From positions 496,001 to 560,000 of the forward strand of contig NZ_BMYT01000001.1 of the NCBI RefSeq assembly GCF_014652415.1: a DNA stretch of 64,000 bases, given 5' to 3'. Shown one piece after another: positions 10,442-17,556 of this stretch. Position numbers and translations under genes: made by a program. Position 1 is the first letter of the stretch. The number at the start of each line of letters is the position of its first letter. Under the pieces are notes generated by a model. It was not told where the DNA came from. It saw only the letters and a program-made list of their open reading frames with translations, and ran no database searches. Source of the DNA: Affinundibacterium macrobrachii (lineage in GTDB: Bacteria; Pseudomonadota; Gammaproteobacteria; Burkholderiales; Burkholderiaceae_D).

Positions 10442-11595
10442 TATTTTATCTCCGTAATTTTCCCAAAATTTGGACCAAATTTCTTCTGATACTCTGACAT
10501 TTGCTGCATACGCTCTTGTACTCGCGTTCTATCTTGCACCTCACCGGCCAACTGACCACATGCCGCATCAATATCATCACCGCGCGTTTTACGCACAGTC
10601 GTGACAATACCAGCGTCCATCAAAATTTGTGCGAATAATTTAATGCGCACATTGGGTGAACGTTTCAAACCAGATTCAGGGAAAGGATTGAACGGAATTA
10701 AATTAAATTTACATGGAACGGTTTTGACTAACGCAACCAATTCTCGCGCATGCTGATCGGTATCATTCACACCGTCCAACATACAGTATTCGAAAGTAAT
10801 AAAATCACGCGGAGCAAATTCAAGATAACGACGACATGCATCCATCAACTCATGCAATGGATACTTCTTATTCAATGGCACCAAACCATCGCGCAATTGA
10901 TCATTTGATGCATGCAAGGACACCGCTAAAGCAACTGGACATTCTTTAGCGAGCTTATCAATCATTGGCACCACACCACTAGTCGACAAGGTCACTCGGC
11001 GACGCGACAAACCATATGCATTATCATCAAGCATTAACTTTAAGGCAGTCACGGTGGGCTCAAAATTTAAGAGTGGCTCCCCCATTCCCATCATCACCAC
11101 ATTGGTAATTTGACGCTCACCTTTTGGGCCAGGCTCTATGCCTTTAGTCCGACGCAACTCGAACTCAGCCATCCATAACTGGCCGATAATTTCACCCACG
11201 CTCAAGTTGCGATTAAATCCTTGTTTTCCGGTAGAACAGAAACGGCAATTTACCGCGCAGCCAGCCTGCGTAGAAATACACAAAGTGCCACGATTTTCTT
11301 CCGGAATGAATACAGTCTCAACGGCATTACCGTTTCCGACATCGACTAACCACTTACGTGTACCATCTGCCGATGTATGATCACTGATTACCGCAGGCGC
11401 AGAAATGTGCGCGCGACCAGCTAATTTTTCTCGCAAAGATTTGGCGAGGTCGGTCATTTCATCAAAATTACTTGCGCCAAATTGATGAATCCAACGCTGC
11501 AATTGTTTTGCACGAAATGGCTTCTCACCCAACTCACCGCAATATGCTACGAGCTGTGCAGGATCAAAATCCAATAAGTTGGTGAGTACCGTCAT
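10441..11595 (-). CDS. rlmN: Dual-specificity 23S rRNA/tRNA adenine C2-methyltransferase RlmN
   Basis: RlmN is a radical SAM enzyme that methylates C2 of A2503 in 23S rRNA and A37 in several tRNAs. The radical SAM motif CAVNCRFC gives the Cys113-x3-Cys117-x2-Cys120 cluster. The GMGEPLLN motif binds SAM, and a C-terminal cysteine in DAACGQLAG is in the position of the resolving/methyl-carrying residues. Length 384 residues. It lies downstream of ndk in the same orientation and is translationally coupled to pilW. Confidence 0.97.
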   Translation of the reverse strand: MTVLTNLLDFDPAQLVAYCGELGEKPFRAKQLQRWIHQFGASNFDEMTDLAKSLREKLAGRAHISAPAVISDHTSADGTRKWLVDVGNGNAVETVFIPEENRGTLCISTQAGCAVNCRFCSTGKQGFNRNLSVGEIIGQLWMAEFELRRTKGIEPGPKGERQITNVVMMGMGEPLLNFEPTVTALKLMLDDNAYGLSRRRVTLSTSGVVPMIDKLAKECPVALAVSLHASNDQLRDGLVPLNKKYPLHELMDACRRYLEFAPRDFITFEYCMLDGVNDTDQHARELVALVKTVPCKFNLIPFNPFPESGLKRSPNVRIKLFAQILMDAGIVTTVRKTRGDDIDAACGQLAGEVQDRTRVQERMQQMSEYQKKFGPNFGKITEIK

Positions 11596-11667
11596 TTAAA
11601 TCTTCTCAATTAATTTTTTTACCACTGATTTCGCTCAATTATTTTTCCATAACTAAGCGCAATCACA

Positions 11668-11687
11668 ACTGGGGCATTCGCCCCAGT
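11668..11687 (-). terminator. Hairpin between ndk and rlmN
   Basis: A perfect eight-base-pair stem (ACTGGGGC with GCCCCAGT) closes a four-base loop 37 bases after the ndk stop. The minus-strand sequence after the stem is not U-rich, so termination would be partial. It would let rlmN and downstream genes be read at a lower level than ndk. Confidence 0.45.
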
Positions 11688-11723
11688 CAAAACATCTATT
11701 TAATTCAACAAACCTAACACAGA

Positions 11724-12149
11724 TTAACGTGAGTACACGTTCAATGCTGGGAAGAAGTAAGCGATTTCAACAGCTGCTGTTTCTGGCGCGTCGGAACCGT
11801 GTACTGCGTTTGCATCGATAGATTCTGCGAAATCAGCGCGGATTGTGCCTTTTTCTGCTTTCTTAGGATCTGTTGCGCCCATCAAGTCACGATTTTTCAA
11901 AATCGCGCCTTCGCCTTCCAATACTTGCACGAATACTGGACCAGAGATCATGAAGTCGACCAAATCTTTGAAGAATGGACGAGCTGCGTGAACAGCGTAG
12001 AAACCTTCTGCTTCAGCGCGGGACAATTGTGTCAAACGAGCTGCAACAACTTTCAAGCCAGCGCCTTCAAAGCGACTTACGATTTGACCGATAACATTTT
12101 TTGCAACTGCATCAGGTTTAATGATTGATAATGTACGTTCGATAGCCAT
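11724..12149 (-). CDS. ndk: Nucleoside diphosphate kinase
   Basis: Ndk transfers the gamma phosphate from ATP to other nucleoside diphosphates through a phosphohistidine. The active-site histidine lies in [10 protein letters not shown] (His117), and the product begins with the family signature [15 protein letters not shown]. Length 141 residues is exactly typical. GGAG lies seven bases before the ATG. It starts the long minus-strand operon running to hflK, with a hairpin before rlmN. Confidence 0.98.
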   Translation of the reverse strand: MAIERTLSIIKPDAVAKNVIGQIVSRFEGAGLKVVAARLTQLSRAEAEGFYAVHAARPFFKDLVDFMISGPVFVQVLEGEGAILKNRDLMGATDPKKAEKGTIRADFAESIDANAVHGSDAPETAAVEIAYFFPALNVYSR

Positions 12150-12465
12150 CTAAAAACTCCAATAAAAAGAAAGGGTTAAGACAAAATTTCAAGAATTCAT
12201 CTAACCTTAGATTTTAGCACGAAACCACTTCACCTAGGAAACATGTCTATTTTCTATTTACATGAAACTTTTGCGGCATAAGAAGCAAATTTCATTACTT
12301 TGACAATGCAGTACACCAAATACACATAAAAACTATTAATTAAGCTAGAAATGTAATCCACTTTGCAATCTCCAAACATTTCTAGAATATGACAAGCATG
12401 GTGTAGACAAGCAGCAACTGTTAGACTTCGCGCTTCTTTCAGAATTAAGAAAAAAGAGCAACGAC
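12150..12465. other. Divergent intergenic region between ndk and dbpA
   Basis: This 316-base AT-rich region separates two divergent genes. It should hold both promoters. Only the ndk extended -10 candidate and a TTGACA at 12300-12305, with no convincing -10 partner for dbpA, stand out. I see no RNA gene or repeat here. Confidence 0.6.
12211..12216 (-). promoter_or_regulatory. Possible extended -10 element of the ndk promoter
   Basis: On the minus strand TAAAAT is preceded by TGC, an extended -10 form. It sits about 60 bases before the ndk start. No good -35 hexamer is present at the expected distance. Confidence 0.35.
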
Positions 12466-13851
12466 ATGACCCAAACTGTAAAACGTTTTTCCGACCTACC
12501 GCTAAGCCCTGCTTTGATCAACAATCTTAGCACTCTTGCATACGTTGAAATGACAGAAATTCAAGCGAACAGTATTCCGGTCATGCTAGAACAACGTGAC
12601 TTAATTGCTCAAGCCAAAACTGGGAGCGGCAAAACTGCTGCTTTTGGCATCGGCATCTTAAGCAAACTCAATCCCAGCTATTTTGCAACCCAGGCCTTAG
12701 TAGTTTGCCCAACCAGAGAGTTGGCAGATCAAGTGTCGAATGAATTACGCCGATTAGCACGTGCCACCCCCAATGTAAAAATTCTTACTTTATGTGGAGG
12801 CACACCGATGCGTCCACAAATCGCCTCACTTGAACACGGCGCGCACATTGTCGTTGGCACACCAGGACGCTTACTAGATCACATTGGCCGCGATAGCATC
12901 AACTTGGCAACAGTTCAAACACTGGTACTCGATGAAGCCGACCGTATGGTGGATATGGGTTTCTTCGAAGATATCGTTGGCATTGTGGCAGCTTGCTCTC
13001 CGCGCCGCCAAACCTTATTGTTTTCAGCGACTTACCCAAGCGATATGCGGCATGCGACCGCTAGCTTTTTACGGGACCCCGTCGAAATAAAAGTCGAAAG
13101 TCAACACGCTAGTCAACAAATCGAACAATTCTTCTTTGAAGTGACCCCAGAAAACAGAAATGCGGCGGTCAGCCAATTACTGTTTCACTACCAACCGACT
13201 TCGACCATCGCATTTTGCAACACCAAGATTCACTGTGATGAACTGGCAGAAGAACTACAACACCAAGGTATTACTGCCCTAGCTCTACATGGAGATATGG
13301 AACAACGTGATCGAGATGAAATCTTAGTCTTATTTGCCAATCAAAGTTGCTCCGTGCTAGTTGCCACCGATGTTGCTGCACGCGGCATCGACATCCAATC
13401 TTTGGGCGCGGTAATCAATGTTGATGTATCGAAAGACACAGAAGTTCACATTCACCGCATTGGCCGCACTGGTCGCGCTGGCGAACGCGGCTTAGCACTG
13501 ACGCTCGCAGCACCAAACGAGAAAAAATGGGTAAAACTGATCGAAGAATATCAAGGACAAGAGGCGATTTGGAAGTCACTGACAGATTTGAGTCTCAATA
13601 GAACTGAGCTGATCGCACCAAAAATTAGCATCTGCATCGCAGGAGGCAAAAAAGATAAATTACGCCCAGGTGATATTCTAGGTGCGCTGACTGGCGACGT
13701 CGGCATTAGTAAGGATCAAGTTGGAAAGATTAATGTATTTGAGTTTATGTCTTATGTGGCAGTGGATCGGGTGATCGCTGATCAAGTTTTAAGCAAGCTA
13801 GGGCGCTGCACGATCAAAGGTAGACAGTTTAAAATTCGAGAAATTACCTGA
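12466..13851 (+). CDS. dbpA: ATP-dependent RNA helicase DbpA
   Basis: DbpA is a DEAD-box helicase activated by hairpin 92 of 23S rRNA and acting in late 50S assembly. Helicase motifs are clear: Q motif upstream, AKTGSGKT (50-57), PTREL, DEAD (156-159), SAT, and HRIGRTGRAGERG. The C-terminal 75 residues form the DbpA RNA-binding domain (RRM-like), with KLRPGDILGALTGDVGI and the basic ending GRQFKIREI. At 461 residues it is full length. It is transcribed away from ndk; the response regulator gene follows after 73 bases. Confidence 0.94.
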   Translation: MTQTVKRFSDLPLSPALINNLSTLAYVEMTEIQANSIPVMLEQRDLIAQAKTGSGKTAAFGIGILSKLNPSYFATQALVVCPTRELADQVSNELRRLARATPNVKILTLCGGTPMRPQIASLEHGAHIVVGTPGRLLDHIGRDSINLATVQTLVLDEADRMVDMGFFEDIVGIVAACSPRRQTLLFSATYPSDMRHATASFLRDPVEIKVESQHASQQIEQFFFEVTPENRNAAVSQLLFHYQPTSTIAFCNTKIHCDELAEELQHQGITALALHGDMEQRDRDEILVLFANQSCSVLVATDVAARGIDIQSLGAVINVDVSKDTEVHIHRIGRTGRAGERGLALTLAAPNEKKWVKLIEEYQGQEAIWKSLTDLSLNRTELIAPKISICIAGGKKDKLRPGDILGALTGDVGISKDQVGKINVFEFMSYVAVDRVIADQVLSKLGRCTIKGRQFKIREIT

Positions 13852-13924
13852 TCGTCAGCGCAACCATTAACGCAAATATTTGCAAGCACCTAAACCTCGA
13901 CTTAAAAAATATAGATCACTTTTT

Positions 13925-14557
13925 ATGATAAGAATTTTAATCGCAGACGACCACACTATCATGCGAGAGGGGCTGAAACGCATACTCGATGGCATCGAAG
14001 ATATTCAAGTAATCGGAGAAGCAATTGATGGCCATGACACCATTACTAAAGTTCGCTCAGAGAAATTTGATGTGTTGCTATTAGATCTTTCTATGCCTGG
14101 TCGTAGCGGTGTTGACTTAATTCACCAAATCAAAGAAGAGTTTCCCAAATTACCGATTTTGATTCTCACGATGCATGAAGAAGAACAATACGCGGTTCGC
14201 GCAATTCGAGCAGGCGCGAATGGCTATCTCACCAAAGAAAGCGCTGGAACACAGTTGGTGACCGCACTACGAAAAGTCGCGTCTGGTCGACCTTACATCA
14301 GCATGGAAGTTGCCGAACAACTGGCGATGTCAGCCATGCCATCGGCGAATAACGACCTTACTCACAGCGCCTTATCTGATCGAGAATTTGAAGTTTTCTG
14401 TCACTTAGCCAAAGGCAAATCCATCACCGAGATTGGTGAAATTTTGCACTTGAGTGTAAAGACCGTGAGCACGCACAAAACCAGAATTATGCAAAAGATG
14501 GAATTGCAATCCATATCCGAACTCGTTCAATATGCAATGACGCATCATTTACTGTAA
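13925..14557 (+). CDS. NarL/FixJ-type response regulator with LuxR HTH
   Basis: This is a two-component response regulator that should bind DNA after phosphorylation. The receiver domain has the acidic pair DD at 8-9, the phospho-acceptor Asp54 in LLLDLSMPG, ILTMHE and the lysine in YLTKES. The C-terminal LuxR HTH (about 145-205) contains LSDREFEVFCHLAKGKS and LSVKTVSTHKTRIMQKM. I start at the ATG at 13925; an upstream in-frame ATG (13880) adds 15 residues ahead of the conserved MIRILIADDH. Regulators of this class pair with HisKA_3 kinases, and one such kinase is encoded 3 kb downstream (17557-19533). The pairing is an inference. Confidence 0.92.
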   Translation: MIRILIADDHTIMREGLKRILDGIEDIQVIGEAIDGHDTITKVRSEKFDVLLLDLSMPGRSGVDLIHQIKEEFPKLPILILTMHEEEQYAVRAIRAGANGYLTKESAGTQLVTALRKVASGRPYISMEVAEQLAMSAMPSANNDLTHSALSDREFEVFCHLAKGKSITEIGEILHLSVKTVSTHKTRIMQKMELQSISELVQYAMTHHLL

Positions 14558-14598
14558 TTACTCACGATCATTTGTCGACATGTAGAGATGTATCAGAT

Positions 14599-14633
14599 AA
14601 AGGCTGCTTTTCCATAAGCAGCCTTTTGCTTTT
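14599..14633 (+). terminator. Rho-independent terminator after the LuxR-type regulator
   Basis: A GGCTGC/GCAGCC stem extended by flanking A and T residues encloses a TTTTCCATAA loop and is followed by TTTTGCTTTT. It lies 42 bases after the regulator stop. Confidence 0.8.
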
Positions 14634-14859
14634 CTATTGCGCAACACCATCAAATAAAGCTCGCATTAATTGATTCATTCCGTTATTAGCAATCAAATTC
14701 ACATCAAGCTTGACTCCCTCCCCCCTAATTCAACCATCAAAATAAATCGCAGTTGATGGCGCGCCAGCCGTAACTCTTACCTATCAGGTCTGAGCAATTA
14801 CAGCATTCAACGCCACCCCACTAGGAATATTCCTACAAATCGCTGGAAAACTCCCACAC

Positions 14860-14889
14860 TTTAAATCAGCGAACACTGATTTAAATCAA
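14860..14889 (+). promoter_or_regulatory. 26-bp inverted repeat overlapping an FNR-like box
   Basis: TTTAAATCAG (14860-14869) and CTGATTTAAA (14876-14885) form a perfect ten-base inverted repeat with a six-base spacer. The right arm continues into CTGATTTAAATCAA (14876-14889), which matches nine of the ten defined bases of the FNR consensus TTGAT-N4-ATCAA. A CATAAT -10-like hexamer follows at 14903-14908. With that -10, a bound FNR dimer would overlap the -35 region, consistent with repression or autoregulation. Start-site mapping is absent, so the sign of regulation is unknown. Confidence 0.5.
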
Positions 14890-14960
14890 ACCCATGTTTG
14901 CCCATAATGCACCCATGCCGATAACGCTAGTCAACTAGCAAACTACAAAACACACGCGCT

Positions 14961-15335
14961 ATGAACTTGTTTATTGTCGAAGATTCACTTCTGATTCAAA
15001 ACCGTTTGGTACGGTTTATCGAAGAACTACAAGATGTCAGTATCGTTGGCATCTCGCCCGACATTGGCAGTGCCTACGACAAAATCTTACAAGCACATGC
15101 AGATGCCATGATTCTTGATATACAACTCAGTGACGGTAACGGTTTAGTACTACTAAAAAAAATAAAACTAACTCATCCGGAAATTCGCGTTGTTGTATTA
15201 ACCAATCATTCAAGCGAGGCAAATCGCATGCAAGCATTGCGCGCCGGCGCTGATAGTTTCCTCGATAAATCAACTGATTTCGAGCAAATTCCCAGCATCT
15301 TACATCGCTGGCAAGCAACTGGTTCCGCGCATTAA
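14961..15335 (+). CDS. Receiver-only response regulator
   Basis: The 124-residue product is a single CheY-like receiver domain without an output domain. It has the acidic pocket near residues 7-8 (VEDS), phospho-acceptor Asp53 in MILDIQLSDG, the conserved threonine in VVLTNHSS and a lysine in FLDKST. It has no DNA-binding or enzymatic domain, so it would act by protein contact or as a phosphate sink. The FNR-family gene follows after 57 bases on the same strand, suggesting co-transcription. The specific partner is unknown. Confidence 0.88.
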   Translation: MNLFIVEDSLLIQNRLVRFIEELQDVSIVGISPDIGSAYDKILQAHADAMILDIQLSDGNGLVLLKKIKLTHPEIRVVVLTNHSSEANRMQALRAGADSFLDKSTDFEQIPSILHRWQATGSAH

Positions 15336-15392
15336 AGCTAACTGACAAGTCATCATTCAGAATTTAAAAATCCACTTTATAGAGAGTAAATC

Positions 15393-16259
15393 ATGTCTAA
15401 CTTATCTACAATTTCACAAGCAAGCCGTTTTACTGATGCATCTAACTTGTCAGATAATGCATGGCGTCAGCACGGTAGCCTTTGGTCGAATTTGCGCCAA
15501 GTTTGTGAATTACTCTCAATCCCAGCGCCAGTCACCGTGGATGACGAGAACACGCTGTTCCAGCATGTTCGTTTTAAAGCAGGTCAACGTATTCATCGCA
15601 TCGGTCAAGCATTCGACACTTTGTATATCGTGAACTCAGGTTTCTTGAAAACCGTACATATTGATGAGTATGGCAATGAACAAGTATTGAGCTTCCCAAT
15701 GAAAGGCGATTTGCTCGGCATCGATGGCATACACAAACAACATTACGCCTCCGAGGCAATTGCACTAAGTGACTGCGATATCATTCTTTTGCCCTACAAA
15801 GCATTTACTTCACTCGGTCGCACACACGTCGAATTAGAACAAGCAATGTTCAGTGTCATGAGTAGAGAAATCGTTCGCGAACAAATGATGATCAGTATGC
15901 TGAGCGCACTCAGTGCAGAAGCAAAAGTAGCACGTTTCCTTACCAATTTAGGTGAACGATTCAATCAAATGGGCTACTCTGGTCGCAGCTTTAACTTGCG
16001 CATGACACGTCAAGAAATTGGTAGCTACTTAGGTTTAACATTAGAAACTGTTAGTCGTACATTGTCCGCTCTAAATGAGTTGGGCATGATCTCAGTAGAA
16101 CAGCGCGAAATTAATTTACTTGATCCTGTGGCACTTAAAACCTTACGCCGTCTCCCACCAGCTAAAGCACGAATCAAAGTCGCAGAAAAAGTCAGCGCAC
16201 TCGTCAACAAAAATTTGCTTCCACAATGGAATGGTGAATTAGCAGCGGCGATGAATTAA
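15393..16259 (+). CDS. Crp/FNR-family transcriptional regulator without the N-terminal Fe-S cysteine cluster
   Basis: The product has a cyclic-nucleotide-like beta-roll (about 50-160), a dimerisation helix and a C-terminal winged HTH with LTLETVSRTL. The E-T-V-S-R sequence is the FNR recognition-helix signature that reads TTGAT half-sites. Oxygen-sensing FNR proteins use three N-terminal cysteines plus one central cysteine as 4Fe-4S ligands; here only Cys38 and Cys128 exist in the whole protein. Cys128 (SDCDI) aligns with the central ligand. The protein is longer than E. coli FNR (288 residues) with extensions at both ends. It lies between a receiver protein and a universal stress protein gene. 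Likely targets include the FNR box before ccoN. Confidence 0.93.
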   Translation: MSNLSTISQASRFTDASNLSDNAWRQHGSLWSNLRQVCELLSIPAPVTVDDENTLFQHVRFKAGQRIHRIGQAFDTLYIVNSGFLKTVHIDEYGNEQVLSFPMKGDLLGIDGIHKQHYASEAIALSDCDIILLPYKAFTSLGRTHVELEQAMFSVMSREIVREQMMISMLSALSAEAKVARFLTNLGERFNQMGYSGRSFNLRMTRQEIGSYLGLTLETVSRTLSALNELGMISVEQREINLLDPVALKTLRRLPPAKARIKVAEKVSALVNKNLLPQWNGELAAAMN

Positions 16260-16275
16260 GCAAAGGCTTCAAATT

Positions 16276-16297
16276 TCTAGGTTAAATCTAGGTTAAA
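16276..16297 (+). repeat. Tandem 11-bp direct repeat
   Basis: TCTAGGTTAAA occurs twice head-to-tail (16276-16286 and 16287-16297), directly after the regulator stop and before the hairpin at 16301. The second copy continues into AATAAAG. Confidence 0.6.
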
Positions 16298-16300
16298 ATA

Positions 16301-16342
16301 AAGGCGTCTGCACTAGTCAAAGTCAACTAGTGCAAACGCCTT
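16301..16342 (+). terminator. Hairpin terminator after the FNR-family gene
   Basis: AAGGCGTCTGCACTAGT pairs with ACTAGTGCAAACGCCTT, with one mismatch, around a CAAAGTCA loop. It lies 41 bases after the stop codon; the following TTATAT is only weakly U-rich. Confidence 0.7.
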
Positions 16343-16415
16343 ATATGCATTAGAAATCTGTTCAAAAATCTATTTAAAAAATTCCGCTACACAAACTCTT
16401 CATGTGAGGTATGCC

Positions 16416-17255
16416 ATGTCATATAAAACCATCTTGGTACATGTAGATGAATCAAAAAGTGCGCTCAAACGTACACAATTAGCCCATCAAATCGCAGCAA
16501 AATTCGATGCCCATGTGACTGGCGTAGCACTCACAGGAATCTCACGTTATATCTTCGAAAGCACCGATCTTGGTGTTGGCGATCCAAATATGATGTTGCA
16601 CCTGACTGGTTTACGCGAGCGCGCAGAGCGCGCAATAACGGCATTCAAGCAAGCAAGTCTCGACTTGGGCGCATCCACTAGCGAATGTCTCATTGCCAAT
16701 GATGAAGCGAATGGCGGCTTGGGATTACGGGCGCGTTACGCTGATTTAATTGTGATCGGACAAACGAATCGAAACGAACCATCCCCGTCGGTGTTGTCGG
16801 ATTTTCCTGAGTTTATGATTGTCAATTCTGGCCGTCCTGTTCTCATTACGCCTTATAGCACTGAAATCAATACAGTTGCAGAGCGCTGCTTGATCGCTTG
16901 GGATGGTAGTCGTGAGGCTGCGCGCGCTTTAACCGATGCCCTACCTTTACTAAAAACCAGTAAAGTAGTACAAGTTTTAATCATTAACCCAGAGAAGCAA
17001 AGTGAAGCGCACGGTGAAGAGCCTGGCGCTGACATCGCATTGTTCTTAGCTCGACATGGCGTCAACGTCGAAATTTCTACAAGATTTAGCAGCCAAGATA
17101 CTGGCTCCAGTATTCTTGCCGCCTGCAAAGAATGGAGTGCGGACTTGTTAGTGATGGGTGGTTACGGTCATTCTCGTTTCCGCGAGATGATTATGGGTGG
17201 CACAACCAGAACTATTCTAGAAAAGATGACGATTCCTGTTTTGATGTCGCATTAA
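16416..17255 (+). CDS. Universal stress protein with two UspA domains
   Basis: The 279-residue protein is a tandem fusion of two UspA folds. The first begins YKTILVHVDESKSAL; the second begins with RCLIAWDGSREAARAL and ends with the ATP-binding loop in VMGGYGHSRFREMIMGGTTRTI (glycine pattern G-x2-G-x9-G-T). Such proteins accumulate under energy or oxygen limitation in many proteobacteria. I start at ATG 16416, which has GAGG six bases upstream; a GTG at 16404 is in frame but contains that ribosome-binding site. It lies between the FNR-family regulator and a histidine kinase. Confidence 0.92.
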   Translation: MSYKTILVHVDESKSALKRTQLAHQIAAKFDAHVTGVALTGISRYIFESTDLGVGDPNMMLHLTGLRERAERAITAFKQASLDLGASTSECLIANDEANGGLGLRARYADLIVIGQTNRNEPSPSVLSDFPEFMIVNSGRPVLITPYSTEINTVAERCLIAWDGSREAARALTDALPLLKTSKVVQVLIINPEKQSEAHGEEPGADIALFLARHGVNVEISTRFSSQDTGSSILAACKEWSADLLVMGGYGHSRFREMIMGGTTRTILEKMTIPVLMSH

Positions 17256-17280
17256 TCTTTGCTAAGTCACGACTGAGACT

Positions 17281-17319
17281 AACTGCCTGACAGCAAGTAT
17301 GATGCGCTGTCAGGCAGTT
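17281..17319 (+). terminator. Long inverted repeat after the universal stress protein gene
   Basis: AACTGCCTGACAGC and GCTGTCAGGCAGTT form a perfect 14-base-pair stem with an 11-base loop, 25 bases after the stop. A short U-containing tail (ACGTTTCTATC) follows. It is probably a terminator and mRNA 3'-end stabiliser. Confidence 0.7.
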
Positions 17320-17495
17320 ACGTTTCTATCTCGCCAATTGTGCCAGATACGTTATGCAGACTGGGGAAGCAATATTCTCCAGAAACCTAGCAATGACTAA
17401 TTGCACTAAGTTTTGCAAACGCAGATAGTCCTGATGTATGTTGCAGACATCATCAAAAATGCGCTGAATCAAAGACTGAATTTGCCGATGTAGTC

Positions 17496-17525
17496 CAACA
17501 ATCGTTCAACAATCACCCAACAATA
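17496..17525 (+). repeat. Three CAACAAT repeats phased at 11 bp
   Basis: CAACAAT begins at 17496, 17507 and 17518, an exact 11-base period; the first two copies extend to CAACAATC. The array ends 32 bases before the histidine kinase start, so it may be a cis-regulatory array on one helical face. The region 17320-17495 shows nothing else I can support. Confidence 0.55.
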
Positions 17526-17556
17526 AGTACGCAGCTTTTCCACTCTCGCTCAAATC

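Larger units (their letters stand above)
14558..14960. other. Intergenic region with terminator and FNR-like palindrome
   Basis: This 403-base interval contains the terminator of the upstream regulator and, 70-100 bases before the next gene, the inverted repeat and FNR-like box listed separately. The middle part (14640-14850) is AT-rich and shows no open reading frame or RNA gene that I can support. Confidence 0.6.

Noticed and set aside
12345-12533. Minus-strand open frame overlapping the dbpA start
   Set aside because: It covers the promoter region and start of dbpA, has no recognisable domain and no ribosome-binding site.
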